DNA of 64,000 bases from Brevundimonas sp. NIBR10 (GCF_027912515.1 NZ_CP115464.1:2356001-2420000), one strand, 5' to 3'. Numbered from the stretch's first letter, positions 35,311 through 44,478 are shown. Program-made: numbers and translations. The notes: generated by a model not told the origin, from the sequence alone.

Positions 35311-36048
35311 ATGGCAGGAAAGCTGACAGGCAGGCGGGTTCTGGTGACAGGCGCCGCCAGCGGCATGGGACGCGCCATCGCCGAACTCTTTGTTCAGGAA
35401 GGCGCCGCGGTGGCGGCCGTCGATCGCAACGTCAATGGCACCACCGCCGTCGCGAGCGAACTCGGCGTGGCGGGGTTCGGCTGCGATGTTACTGACAGGG
35501 CGCAGGTCAACAAGACCGTTCAGGCTGCAGCCGAACAACTCGGCGGCCTGGATGGCGTCGTCAACGCCGCCGGAATCCTGGACATCAAACCGTTCGAGCA
35601 GCTCCTGCCTGAAAGCTTTGACCGAATGATCGCGGTCAATCTGACAGGCCCCTACAATGTCGTTTACGCAGCACTGCCGTTTCTGCAGGCCAGCCCGTCC
35701 GCGACCATCGTCAACATCGCTTCGATCAGCGCCCTGATGCCGATGGCGGGCACGGCGGGATATTCAGCGAGCAAGGCCGGACTGCTGATGCTGACGCGCT
35801 GCCTCGGGTTCGATCTCGGGCCCGACATTCGCGCCAACGCGATATGTCCTGGTGTGATCCAGACCGAGATGACGCGTTACCTCTGGGAGAATGCCGAGCA
35901 TACGGCCCGTGCCGCGGAGCGCGTGGCGCTGAAGCGGCTCGGCCTGACCGAGGACGTGGCGCGGGCCGCGCTGTTCTTCTCGTCGTCGGATTCCGGCTTC
36001 ACGACCGGCGCGCATCTTCCAGTGGATGGCGGCTTCTCCTGGCAATGA
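35311..36048 (+). CDS. Short-chain dehydrogenase/reductase (classical SDR)
   Basis: 245 residues. NAD-binding TGAASGMGRAIA, NAAG, the catalytic YSASK with Ser in NIASIS, and a C-terminal PVDGGFSW. Classical SDRs interconvert alcohols and ketones; the neighbours suggest a hydroxylated or hydroxyacyl intermediate. ATG 35311 is eight bases after GGGGGA; ATG 35305 is too close to the ribosome site. Confidence 0.9.
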   Translation: MAGKLTGRRVLVTGAASGMGRAIAELFVQEGAAVAAVDRNVNGTTAVASELGVAGFGCDVTDRAQVNKTVQAAAEQLGGLDGVVNAAGILDIKPFEQLLPESFDRMIAVNLTGPYNVVYAALPFLQASPSATIVNIASISALMPMAGTAGYSASKAGLLMLTRCLGFDLGPDIRANAICPGVIQTEMTRYLWENAEHTARAAERVALKRLGLTEDVARAALFFSSSDSGFTTGAHLPVDGGFSWQ

Positions 36049-36085
36049 TCGACATAAACTCAGACCAGGCTTTCAGGGAATAGAC

Positions 36086-36928
36086 ATGGCGCAGGCAGCA
36101 CGACGCAAGGTTTTGATCACAGGCGCCGCTGGCGGGATGGGGCGAGCCTGCGCTCGCCTGTTCGGTGCGACGCACGATCTCGTGCTGACGGACGTCGTCG
36201 CGACGGCCCTCGACGGGTTCGCCGAAGAGCTGAAACGCGACGGTTACACGGTCGCTGCGAGTCTGGCCGGAGATCTGTCGGACGACGAGGTTCTGGCCGC
36301 TCTGGTCAGCGAGGTTTCGGGAGATGCGCCCTTTACCCTGCTGCACACCGCGGGGCTGTCGCCTGCGCTGGCCGATTGGCGCGCCATCATGAGCGTCAAC
36401 CTGATCGCGACGGAAAGGCTGCTCAACGCGATCGAACCTGTCCTGGCGCCCGGCTCGATCGGCATCGTGATCGCCTCGGTCGCCGGCCACATGATGGCTG
36501 GCGTGCCGGAGGTCGATGCCCTGATGAAGGATCCATTGGCTCCCGACTTCCTGGACCTGATCCAGCCCTTCGTCGAACAGATGGGGCCCATGGCCGGCGG
36601 GACCTCGGGTATCAGCTACACAATGAGCAAGCGGGCGACTCTTGCGATCTGCGAGCGCCGGGCTGGGGCGTGGGGCCAACGCGGTGCCCGCATCGTCAGC
36701 ATCTCGCCCGGCATGATCCTCACACCGATGGGTCGCCAAGAGATGGAAAAGACGGCTGGTGCTGCGCAGATGGCCGACATGGCGCCGGCGGGTCGCGCCG
36801 GGGTGGCCACGGATATCGCTGCCGCAGCCTGGTTCCTGGCAAGTGATCAGGCGAGCTACATCACCGGATGCGATCTGAAGGTCGATGGCGGTGCGACGGC
36901 CTTCGTCAAATCCATGATGGGTGGGTGA
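36086..36928 (+). CDS. Short-chain dehydrogenase/reductase (classical SDR)
   Basis: 280 residues. TGAAGGMGRACA cofactor motif, HTAG in place of NNAG, catalytic YTMSK, and an insertion around GVPEVDALMKDPLAPDF before the active site; this resembles 3-alpha-hydroxysteroid dehydrogenase-like SDRs. It follows the previous SDR by 37 bases and overlaps the hydrolase gene by one base. Confidence 0.88.
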   Translation: MAQAARRKVLITGAAGGMGRACARLFGATHDLVLTDVVATALDGFAEELKRDGYTVAASLAGDLSDDEVLAALVSEVSGDAPFTLLHTAGLSPALADWRAIMSVNLIATERLLNAIEPVLAPGSIGIVIASVAGHMMAGVPEVDALMKDPLAPDFLDLIQPFVEQMGPMAGGTSGISYTMSKRATLAICERRAGAWGQRGARIVSISPGMILTPMGRQEMEKTAGAAQMADMAPAGRAGVATDIAAAAWFLASDQASYITGCDLKVDGGATAFVKSMMGG

Positions 36929-37815
36929 TGACTATCCTTCGCTGGACGGCGATCGTGATCGGCGGCCTTGCCAGCCTGCTCATCGTTGTCGGGGTCATCG
37001 CCGTCGGCCTGCTCTTCGTCCAGGCCAAGCAGAAGCCGGAGGGGAGGCCGCAGTATGTCGCGCTCGGCAGTTCGTTCGCTGCGGGGATAGGCCTGGGGAA
37101 CCGGATCAAGGGATCACCGATCGTCTGTCAGCGCAGCGACAGCGGCTATCCGGCCCAGCTTGCGCGATTGAGGAACCTCGAACTGGTCGACATGACGTGC
37201 TCGGGGGCGACGACGACCCACGTGGGTCAGGGCGGACAGGTGTTTCTGGGGCCCCAGATCGATGCGGTCGGTCCTCAGACGGAACTCGTGACCCTGACGG
37301 CGGGAGGGAATGACATCAGCTATGTCGGGGATCTGGCGCTGGGGGCCGGCAGCCGCTCGAAATCCATCGCAGGCTGGTTCATGCGGCGGATCTGGTCAGG
37401 CCCTAAGGCGGAAGGGGACCGTGACTACGCCAAGGTCCACGACGACCTGGTCTCGACCTTGCGCGAGATACGGCGTCGGGCACCGCGCGCCCGTATCGTC
37501 GTGCTGACCTATCCCCAGATTGTGCCGCCCGGTGATGCCTGTACCACGCTTCAGCTGCCCCAGACCGAGGTGGATGCGATGCGCGAGGTCGGAGACCGGT
37601 TGGCGACGGTCACCAGACAGGCGGGCTCTGACGCCGGCGTCGACGTCATCGATATGCAGGCCCTTGGCGCCGCTCACCACGCCTGCAGCGCTGAGCCGTG
37701 GGTGAATGGCTGGGTGGATGCCAAGAACACGCCGTTCCATCCCACACTTGAAGGCGCAAGGGCGATGGCGCAGGCGGTGAACGACCTCCTGGACGGGAAG
37801 GCGACGGCGTCGTGA
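36928..37815 (+). CDS. SGNH/GDSL-type hydrolase with N-terminal membrane anchor
   Basis: 295 residues. The N-terminal hydrophobic segment (IVIGGLASLLIVVGVIAVGL) is an anchor or uncleaved signal. Then come GSSFAAGIG (block I, with nucleophile Ser), TAGGNDISYV (block III) and a C-terminal FHPTLEGAR (His of the triad). Family members hydrolyse esters or lipids outside the cytoplasm. Its ATG overlaps the SDR stop (TGATG), and the next small gene overlaps its stop by one base. Confidence 0.85.
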   Translation: MTILRWTAIVIGGLASLLIVVGVIAVGLLFVQAKQKPEGRPQYVALGSSFAAGIGLGNRIKGSPIVCQRSDSGYPAQLARLRNLELVDMTCSGATTTHVGQGGQVFLGPQIDAVGPQTELVTLTAGGNDISYVGDLALGAGSRSKSIAGWFMRRIWSGPKAEGDRDYAKVHDDLVSTLREIRRRAPRARIVVLTYPQIVPPGDACTTLQLPQTEVDAMREVGDRLATVTRQAGSDAGVDVIDMQALGAAHHACSAEPWVNGWVDAKNTPFHPTLEGARAMAQAVNDLLDGKATAS

Positions 37816-38042
37816 TGGCCGAGGCCTGCCCCTTCAGCTTCAACTTCGATGCGACGACGTTCCAGGCCGGAGACTGTGTCAGCTACCGCGTCACGGGCTC
37901 GCTTTCCGGAATGCCATTCGTTGGAACGCTGGTCGAAGTCCACCCCGAACATGTGCTTCTTCACGACGCGAGTGATCCGGGAGGGACCATGCGTGCCACG
38001 CGCGAGAGCCGGCCTGTCGTCGCCGAAGAAGACCTAGCCTGA
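37815..38042 (+). CDS. Small protein of unknown function after the SGNH hydrolase gene
   Basis: 75 residues, two cysteines (CPFSF, GDCVSY), largely beta-like pattern (VSYRVTGSLSGMPFVGTL). The start overlaps the hydrolase stop (TGATG), so translation is coupled. Soluble and without a signal. No family recognised. Confidence 0.6.
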   Translation: MAEACPFSFNFDATTFQAGDCVSYRVTGSLSGMPFVGTLVEVHPEHVLLHDASDPGGTMRATRESRPVVAEEDLA

Positions 38043-38079
38043 CAACCGACCGGCGCGACAGTTCGACGCGAAACGATAC

Positions 38080-38940
38080 CTATCCTTCAGGCTGCTTCGG
38101 CACAGTCGCGAGCTTCGGGACGTTCGTCGGGTCCATGCCCCAGCCGAACAGGCGGAAGTTCTGTGTGTGGCAGAGGTGGTGCAGCGAGAAGGCGGCGTCG
38201 ATGGCGTTGGCCTGGCCCTGGGTGTCCAGGGTCTTGTTGACGGCTTCCTTGGCCAGCTTCAGGGCGAAGCTGGGCTTGAGCGCGATCTTCCTCGCCATGT
38301 CGAGCGCGAAGTCGGGCAGGGCGTCGCGTTCGACGACGTGGTTCACCATGCCGAGCCGATGCGCCTCGTCGGCCGTCCAGGCGTCGGCGGTGAAGAGGAA
38401 CTCCTTGGCCTTGCGCGCGCCGAGTTCCCACGGGTGGCCAAACCACTCGACCCCTGAGACGCCGAAATTGACGACGGGGTCCGAGAACAAGGCGTCCTTG
38501 GATGCGACGATGATGTCGCACACCCAGGCGAAGATCAGGGCGCCGGCGATACATTTGCCCTGGACCGCGCAGATCGTCGGCTTGGAGATATTTCGCCAGC
38601 GCCGGGCCGTCTCGAGGTAGCCTTCCTTTTCGGAAGCATACCAGCCGTGAGTGCCGGGCTCGTTGAATCCGCTCCAGCCGCTGACGCGCGGGCTGCGCTC
38701 CTGCATGTCGGCCTGGTACATCTCGACCGTTTCGGCGATGTCGTGCCCGGCCGAGAAATGCTTGCCGTCGGCGGCCAGGATGATGACCTTGACGCTGTCG
38801 TCGGCGAGGGCGCGGCCAAAGGCGGCGTCGATCTGGAAGATCATCGTCGGATTGATGGCATTCATCTTGTCGGCGCGCGCCATGACGATGCGAGCGACGC
38901 CGGGAGCCGGGTCTTCGTAGCGGATGAGGGGTTCGGTCAT
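38080..38940 (-). CDS. Crotonase-fold protein, EchA19-like, with altered catalytic pair
   Basis: 286 residues. The sequence resembles mycobacterial EchA19-type proteins (HFSAGHDI, KPTICAVQGKCIAG, VEWFGHPWELGARKAKEFL). At the place of the first catalytic Glu there is IAGALIFAW, and the second place has DPVV, so neither Glu of typical hydratases is seen; a different reaction or different acid is expected. It overlaps the acyl-CoA ligase by four bases and ends the operon. Confidence 0.85.
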   Translation of the reverse strand: MTEPLIRYEDPAPGVARIVMARADKMNAINPTMIFQIDAAFGRALADDSVKVIILAADGKHFSAGHDIAETVEMYQADMQERSPRVSGWSGFNEPGTHGWYASEKEGYLETARRWRNISKPTICAVQGKCIAGALIFAWVCDIIVASKDALFSDPVVNFGVSGVEWFGHPWELGARKAKEFLFTADAWTADEAHRLGMVNHVVERDALPDFALDMARKIALKPSFALKLAKEAVNKTLDTQGQANAIDAAFSLHHLCHTQNFRLFGWGMDPTNVPKLATVPKQPEG

Positions 38941-40589
38941 GCTTCGAGTTCCTTGGCGATTTTGGCCGCGCGCAGGCGCAGGACGTCCTTCTTGACCTTG
39001 CCGGAAGGCACGCGCGGCAGATCGTCCACGAGCACGAGATGCTCCGGAAACTTCTGTCTGGCGAGACCGGCGCCGGACAGGAATCGGCTGATGTCGGCCA
39101 TGTCTACGTTCCAGTCTTCCTTGGGGATGACGAAGGCGCAGCCCTTTTCGCCAGTCTTGACGCTGGGCATGGCGACGATGGCGACCTCGGCGATGCCGGG
39201 ATGGGTGTAGAGGAGGTCTTCGACTTCCTTGGGGCTGATGTTCTCGCCCGATCGGATGATGATGTCCTTCTTGCGCCCGGTGATGACGAGGTAGTCACCA
39301 TGCACCCGACGGCCCAGGTCGCCCATGCGGAAGAAGCCCTCGTCGTCGAACTGGCCCTCATTGTCGGCGGGATGCAGATAGCCGACGAAGAGGCCGGGGC
39401 CGCGCGCGAGGATTTCGCCTTCCTCGCCATCGGGCACCGGTTCATTTCCGGCCGGATTGACGATGCGAATTTCGGTCGGATAGAGGATTTCGCCGTCGGT
39501 CTCGGCCCCCAGATTGGCCAGGCTCTTGTCCCTGATGCCGAGGGTGGCGCAGGTCATCTCTGTCGAGCCATAGACCCGGAACATCAGGCATCCGGGAAAG
39601 GCGTCGCTGGCCTCGCGGATCAGCCCCGGTGAGACCGTCGTGCCGCCGCAGAAGAACAGCCTCAGGGATTCAACGGCCTTGGGTCGCGACCGGGCCGTAT
39701 CCAGCAGCTGTTGCAGGAACGGCGTGGCACCACCGGTCACCGTGCAGCGGTTGGTCTCGATGCATTTAAGGCCGTCGTCGGCCCCCCAGACGTCGAGCAG
39801 AACGCTCTGGCAGCCTCGGACCCATGGCATGTCAAAAGCCCAGAAGGCGCCGGTGATGTGGCTGATCGGGGAGGGCATGAAGACCACGTCGTCGGGCCCG
39901 ATGCCCCAGGCCTCGCCCATCGACCGCACGCGGTGATCGAACCCATGATGGATGTGCAGGACACCCTTGGGTTTGCCAGTCGTGCCCGAGGTGTACATCA
40001 CCATCATGACAGACGCGGCATCGACGACGGGCAGGTCCGCCTCTGCGGCCGGAGCGTGGGACACGACTTCGTCCCAGGTCAGGTCGCCGGCACCACGGAC
40101 GACGATAACGTCTTGCAGCGCGGGCAGCAGTTCGCGCAACGCGCCGAGCATCTGTCGGTGATCGTGCTTGCGGAACACGTCGGGGATGAAGATCAACTTC
40201 GCGCCGCAGTCCGCCAGAATGTAGCCGAGCTCTGACTCGCGGTAGATCGGCGGAATGGGGTTGATGACGATCCCGGTCATCCGCGCGGCCAGAGCCAGAA
40301 CGGCGGCCTCTGTCCAGTTGGGAAGCTGGAAGGCGACGACGTCGCCGGGTTTCAGGCCGCGCGCCAGGAAGAAACCGGCGACCCGCAAGGCTTCGTCCCA
40401 GGCCTGCCCACGTGTCAGGCGGCTGTCGCCTTCGATCAGAAGGGTGCGGGCCGGGTCTTCGGTCACGGCTGTCCGCGCGGCATCGACCAGGGTGGTCGAG
40501 CGCCAGGCCCCCTCGCTCAGATAGCGGTCGGCCTGGGCTTGCGGCCAGCGAATGGTCCAGCCGCTGGGATCGGTCTTCAGCACGCTCAT
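38937..40589 (-). CDS. AMP-forming acyl-CoA ligase
   Basis: 550 residues. The ATP loop YTSGTTGKPKG, VYGSTEM, GDLGRRVHGDY and the C-terminal catalytic Lys segment VPSGKVKK show an acyl-CoA synthetase. The carboxylic substrate is not predictable. It overlaps the neighbours on both sides by four bases (ATGA), so it is translated with the EthD-like protein and the crotonase. Confidence 0.93.
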   Translation of the reverse strand: MSVLKTDPSGWTIRWPQAQADRYLSEGAWRSTTLVDAARTAVTEDPARTLLIEGDSRLTRGQAWDEALRVAGFFLARGLKPGDVVAFQLPNWTEAAVLALAARMTGIVINPIPPIYRESELGYILADCGAKLIFIPDVFRKHDHRQMLGALRELLPALQDVIVVRGAGDLTWDEVVSHAPAAEADLPVVDAASVMMVMYTSGTTGKPKGVLHIHHGFDHRVRSMGEAWGIGPDDVVFMPSPISHITGAFWAFDMPWVRGCQSVLLDVWGADDGLKCIETNRCTVTGGATPFLQQLLDTARSRPKAVESLRLFFCGGTTVSPGLIREASDAFPGCLMFRVYGSTEMTCATLGIRDKSLANLGAETDGEILYPTEIRIVNPAGNEPVPDGEEGEILARGPGLFVGYLHPADNEGQFDDEGFFRMGDLGRRVHGDYLVITGRKKDIIIRSGENISPKEVEDLLYTHPGIAEVAIVAMPSVKTGEKGCAFVIPKEDWNVDMADISRFLSGAGLARQKFPEHLVLVDDLPRVPSGKVKKDVLRLRAAKIAKELEA

Positions 40590-41278
40590 GGGTGGGTCAG
40601 CCGCTCAACGTCCTGCTTGGTCATACGCTTGTCGAGCGGACGGAACACGATGGCCATCCAGCGATCGGGGTCGGCGTGGGGCAGGGTGGCCAGCGCATCG
40701 GTCAGGCTGGTCAGGCCCTGCTGCTCGTCGTCCAGTTCGATGACGAGGCCTTGGGAGTATTTGCGGCAGTTGCCCCGGATCTGCTCGTCGGCGAGCGTCA
40801 GGTACTGTGCTGCGCGGACGCCCGGCAAATCGGCCAGCCGAGCCAGACCGCCATGCAGAAGGGATTCCGCAAAGGCCTCGGTCTGGCCCTCGGCCGCATT
40901 GTAGAGCCCGAAAACGATCGTGTGGAGCGAGGTCGAATCCGTCGTCGAGCGAGCCGCGCTGCGCACCTCCGCGCGACGCCACATGGTCGGAGGCTGGACC
41001 GTGTCCATGTTGATGGCGGGACTGATCGGCATCTCGGCTGACCCCTTGACCTTTGCCAGTTCGGCCAGCGTGAAGGCTGGATCGTCGAGTTCCCAGATCA
41101 TCAGATAGTCGTGGACGCCGGAAGGCCACGGTCCGCCGGCCCGGCGAAACCGCTGGCCCGACAGGACGCCGGGTGTTTCGACGCCGTGGATCAGGTGGCT
41201 GCCGCCATACCATTCGTCGAACTCGGCCTCCATGCCGGGCGTGGGGTTCGACAGGACGAGTTGGAGCGCATTGGACAT
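40586..41278 (-). CDS. EthD/dimeric alpha-beta barrel protein
   Basis: 230 residues, with two repeats of a ferredoxin-like half-barrel: MSNALQLVLSNPTPGMEAEF with DEWYGGSHLIHGVETPGVL in the first, and LARLADLPGVRAAQYLTLAD in the second. The DEWY...H pattern is typical of EthD-like proteins, which accompany P450 systems or act as small oxygenases. A catalytic role is not shown. Gene between the acyl-CoA dehydrogenase pair and the ligase. Confidence 0.7.
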   Translation of the reverse strand: MSNALQLVLSNPTPGMEAEFDEWYGGSHLIHGVETPGVLSGQRFRRAGGPWPSGVHDYLMIWELDDPAFTLAELAKVKGSAEMPISPAINMDTVQPPTMWRRAEVRSAARSTTDSTSLHTIVFGLYNAAEGQTEAFAESLLHGGLARLADLPGVRAAQYLTLADEQIRGNCRKYSQGLVIELDDEQQGLTSLTDALATLPHADPDRWMAIVFRPLDKRMTKQDVERLTHP

Positions 41279-41289
41279 GGCGGGACTCC

Positions 41290-42468
41290 CTATCGCGCTC
41301 GGGGCAGTTCGAGGAGACGATCCGCCGTGATCTCGCGCTGGATCTCGCTGGTGCCGCCCGAGATGGAGAAAACCCAGCTCCACAGATAGTCATAGGTCCA
41401 GGGGTGCTCGGTCCTGTCACCGTTGAACTCGAGGAAGGACCAGCCGAGGATCTCGCCGACCGTCTCGCTCAGCGCCTTGTGGGTGCCGGTGACGAGCAGC
41501 TTCATCAGCGAGCCCTTCGGGCCGGGATCGCCGGTGCGGTCGCTTTCAGTGATATGGGCCAGGGTCATGGCGCGTATGGCCAGAGAATCAGCTTTCAGGG
41601 AGGCCAGGCGCTGGGCGATGCCGTCATCTTCGATGGCGAAGCGGCCGTCCTCTAGGCGGGTCTTGCCGGCCAGGTCGATCGCCCTTCCGACGCGTTCATA
41701 GAGTTCCAGCTGATCACCGATGAAGCCCAGACCGCGTTCGAAGGACAGGGTGGACAGGGCCGTCGACCAGCCCTTGTCGATCTCGCCGACGACGTTGACC
41801 AACGGGATGTGGACGTTGTCGTAGAATACGGTGTTGACGTGTTCGTCCATCAGCATGGTGCGGATCGGCTTGATGTCTATGCCGGGCGCCTTCATGTCGC
41901 CGATCAGCCAGGTCAGCCCTTTGTGCCTTTCTGACGCGGGATCGGTGCGGATCAGCAGTTCCTGATAGTCCGCGTACTTCGCGTCGGTCGTCCACATCTT
42001 GGCGCCGTTCACGACGATGTCGTCGTTGCCGACGTCGCCCCGCGTCTTGAGCGAGGCCAGGTCCGAGCCCGCATTGGGCTCCGAGAAGCCCTGACACCAG
42101 AGCGCCTCGCCCGAGAGGATCTTGGGCAGATGGAAGGCCTTCTGCGCGTCTGTGCCGCGCGCGATCAGGGTCGGCCCGGCATGCATCAGGGCGATATAGG
42201 TGGTGTTGATATAGTGAGGCGCGCGGGCGCGGGCGAGTTCCTCGTACCAGATGACCTGCTGCAAGCCGGTGAGGCCCAGGCCCCCGTATTGCTTTGGCCA
42301 GGCAACGCCCGCCCAGCCGTGTTCATACATCTTGCGCTGCCAGGCGCGGTCGAAGCTCGCTGCTTCCGCGCCATGAGCCGGGCGGGGCTGTTTCGGCACG
42401 GCGTCCACGAGCCAGGCGCGCGCACGTTCGCGGAATTCACGGTCGGCCTCGGAGTATTGAAGGTCCAT
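41290..42468 (-). CDS. Acyl-CoA dehydrogenase, larger subunit of a side-by-side pair
   Basis: 392 residues. FAD/substrate segments WCQGFSEPNAGSDLASL and WTTDAKYADY, then SGGTSEIQREITADRLL at the end. In actinobacterial steroid degradation such enzymes occur as alpha2beta2 made by adjacent genes; the second, shorter gene lies three bases upstream. It likely forms a 2,3-enoyl-CoA from a bulky acyl-CoA. Confidence 0.92.
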   Translation of the reverse strand: MDLQYSEADREFRERARAWLVDAVPKQPRPAHGAEAASFDRAWQRKMYEHGWAGVAWPKQYGGLGLTGLQQVIWYEELARARAPHYINTTYIALMHAGPTLIARGTDAQKAFHLPKILSGEALWCQGFSEPNAGSDLASLKTRGDVGNDDIVVNGAKMWTTDAKYADYQELLIRTDPASERHKGLTWLIGDMKAPGIDIKPIRTMLMDEHVNTVFYDNVHIPLVNVVGEIDKGWSTALSTLSFERGLGFIGDQLELYERVGRAIDLAGKTRLEDGRFAIEDDGIAQRLASLKADSLAIRAMTLAHITESDRTGDPGPKGSLMKLLVTGTHKALSETVGEILGWSFLEFNGDRTEHPWTYDYLWSWVFSISGGTSEIQREITADRLLELPRAR

Positions 42469-42471
42469 GCT

Positions 42472-43437
42472 TTAAACCTCTGCCTGGGCATGAAGCAGGT
42501 TGGCTAGCAAGGGACGTTTGGCGCCGAACAGCTTGGCCAGCAGCAGGGCATGCTTAAGGTAAAGGTGGGCCGTGTGCTCTTCGGTCACGCCGATGCCGCC
42601 ATGAAGCTGGATATTGGTGTCGGCGTTGGCCACCGCAGCCTGGTTGGCGAGGTGTTTGGCCGCGTCGAGGTGCACGCCGGCATCCCCGCGTCCCTCCTTC
42701 AGGGCCGTTGCGGCGTACCAGAGTTGCGACCGGGCCGCTTCGATGCGCAGCGCCATGTCTGCACACGGATGGCGAACCGCCTGGTACGACCCAATCTTGC
42801 GCCCGAACGTTTCGCGGATCTTCGCGTAGGCGACGATCTGGTCCAGCGCCGCTTCGCCAAGGCCGATGAGCATCGCCGCCACGCCCAACTGGCCCATTCG
42901 CCAGACATGTTCGCCTGAGGCGGTGGCTACGGCGGTCGTCGGCAGGCTCGTGATCGATCGCATGGGGGTCGCTGGGTCCAGGGACGGCCGTTCGTCCGCT
43001 TCCGTCTCGCCCAGATGAAGAAGACGCGATCCGGTTGGAGAAACGTCCAGGGCATAGACCGCGTCAGGAGAGCCGAGGAGACGCAGTCCTTGACCGACCG
43101 CGAGCACGACACCGGTACTGCCTGAAAGCAGATCGGCGCGTGCGGTATCGTCCATGTCCAGGAGGACGGCGAGACATTGCGCGAGCACGTCAACGGGACC
43201 GCATTGACGTCCGACCTCCCGAAAAAACAGGGCAAACTCGACAGGCGAAAGGCCGCTGCCTGACTTCTCTTCCGACAGCGCCAGGGCGAACCAGCCCATT
43301 TCGCCGACCGTGAGACGCAGGGCCGCGCTCGATTGGGGGGCGGCGCCGTGCAGGCGTGCAATAGGCATCACCTCGGCAAGGAAGCTTGCTGCCGCATCCG
43401 CGATCTCGATTTCATGGCCGTCAGGCGCGAGGAACAT
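42472..43437 (-). CDS. Acyl-CoA dehydrogenase-like protein, smaller subunit of the pair
   Basis: 321 residues, shorter than the partner. It contains GRKIGSYQAVRHPCADMALR and QLHGGIGVTEEHTAHLYLK. The N-terminal part is reduced, as in the non-identical partners of heteromeric steroid-type acyl-CoA dehydrogenases. I chose ATG 43435-43437 because GGGAG lies six bases before it; a TTG further upstream is possible. First gene of the five-gene operon ending at 38080. Confidence 0.88.
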   Translation of the reverse strand: MFLAPDGHEIEIADAAASFLAEVMPIARLHGAAPQSSAALRLTVGEMGWFALALSEEKSGSGLSPVEFALFFREVGRQCGPVDVLAQCLAVLLDMDDTARADLLSGSTGVVLAVGQGLRLLGSPDAVYALDVSPTGSRLLHLGETEADERPSLDPATPMRSITSLPTTAVATASGEHVWRMGQLGVAAMLIGLGEAALDQIVAYAKIRETFGRKIGSYQAVRHPCADMALRIEAARSQLWYAATALKEGRGDAGVHLDAAKHLANQAAVANADTNIQLHGGIGVTEEHTAHLYLKHALLLAKLFGAKRPLLANLLHAQAEV

Positions 43438-43521
43438 ACTGTGCTCCCGAACGCGCAAGGCGAAGTTCAGCCATAGATCCCTGTTCCCTCGTAGCCTCCC
43501 TTCCTAAGGAGGCGTCCAAGC

Positions 43522-43547
43522 TTAATGCAACAGCTGAGGTACATTAA
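43522..43547. promoter_or_regulatory. Operator-like inverted repeat, copy 2 (TTAATG-N14-CATTAA)
   Basis: A perfect six-base arm pair around 14 bases, about 85 bases before the first gene of the acyl-CoA dehydrogenase operon (minus strand). The same design with one altered outer base occurs at 25801-25826. The two arm centres are 20 bases apart, about two helix turns, as expected for a dimeric regulator. Confidence 0.55.
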
Positions 43548-43596
43548 TCGAGGTTGGCAATGATCGGCGGCGAAATGCCCGCCCGAGCGATATCTG

Positions 43597-44478
43597 TCAG
43601 CCGGCGAAATATGTGTCCGGCACGCCTGCATAGCCTGGCCGCAATGCGAAGATGCCGCCGTTGGCCTGACGGCCCTCCTCGCCGATCCGAAGTTTGGTGG
43701 AGGTGACGTAGAGGGTCCTCATGTCGGGACCGCCGAACGCAGGCTTCGTCGGATTTGAGAAGGGCAGCGGTATCTCAAGATCCAGGGCTCCGTCCGGTGT
43801 GTAGCGTCGCAGGGCACCCGCGCCGACGACTGCCAGCCAGTAGCCGCCGTCCGTATCGACGGTCGCGCCGTCGACGAAGCCGAACCCGGGCTCCAGGGTC
43901 AGAAAGGTGCGGCGATTGGACAGTCGTCCCGTAGCGGGATCAAGGTCGAAGGCGTGGACCTCGCGCTTCGGCGACGGGTGGGCGTACAACGTGAGTCCAT
44001 CCGGGCTGATCGCAAGGCCGTTGGCGACTGCAACCTCCGGGACGACCGGAATGAGGCGGTCGCCGTCGAGCCGGAAGTAACCCGCGTCGGAGGCCGATCG
44101 ATCCGCTGGGTAGTGGTGATCGAAGCCGCCGGTCCACAGTCGGCCCTGCCGGTCGCATTGGCATTCATGCAGGCCGACATGAGGGGGCAGCGGCGATGCG
44201 ACGCGCAGCGACAGGGCGCCAGAGCCAGGCTCGAAGTCGTACAGGCCATCGCTCAGGGCGACGAGCAGGCCGCCGGAAGACTTGAAGACAAAGCCACCGG
44301 TCCGTTTTGGCATCGGCCAGAAGTCATGAGCGTCCGTCTCCGGCGACCAGCGATGGATTTCGGCGGGCTGCTCGCAGTTCACCCACCACAGGGCCTGTTC
44401 GCCGACCGACCAGACCGGGGTCTCGCCCAAGTGGTTATCGGCGTCGAATGCGCGCACGACCTCGACGGATTTGATCAT
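43597..44478 (-). CDS. SMP-30/gluconolactonase-like beta-propeller hydrolase
   Basis: 293 residues with LGETPVW (metal Glu), HECQCDRQGRLWTGG, NGLAISPDG and FVDGATVDTDGGYW, the standard SMP-30 blades. These enzymes hydrolyse lactones using a divalent metal. In this setting a lactone made by the Baeyer-Villiger enzyme at 60481 would be a logical substrate (inference). It overlaps the next gene by four bases. Confidence 0.87.
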   Translation of the reverse strand: MIKSVEVVRAFDADNHLGETPVWSVGEQALWWVNCEQPAEIHRWSPETDAHDFWPMPKRTGGFVFKSSGGLLVALSDGLYDFEPGSGALSLRVASPLPPHVGLHECQCDRQGRLWTGGFDHHYPADRSASDAGYFRLDGDRLIPVVPEVAVANGLAISPDGLTLYAHPSPKREVHAFDLDPATGRLSNRRTFLTLEPGFGFVDGATVDTDGGYWLAVVGAGALRRYTPDGALDLEIPLPFSNPTKPAFGGPDMRTLYVTSTKLRIGEEGRQANGGIFALRPGYAGVPDTYFAG

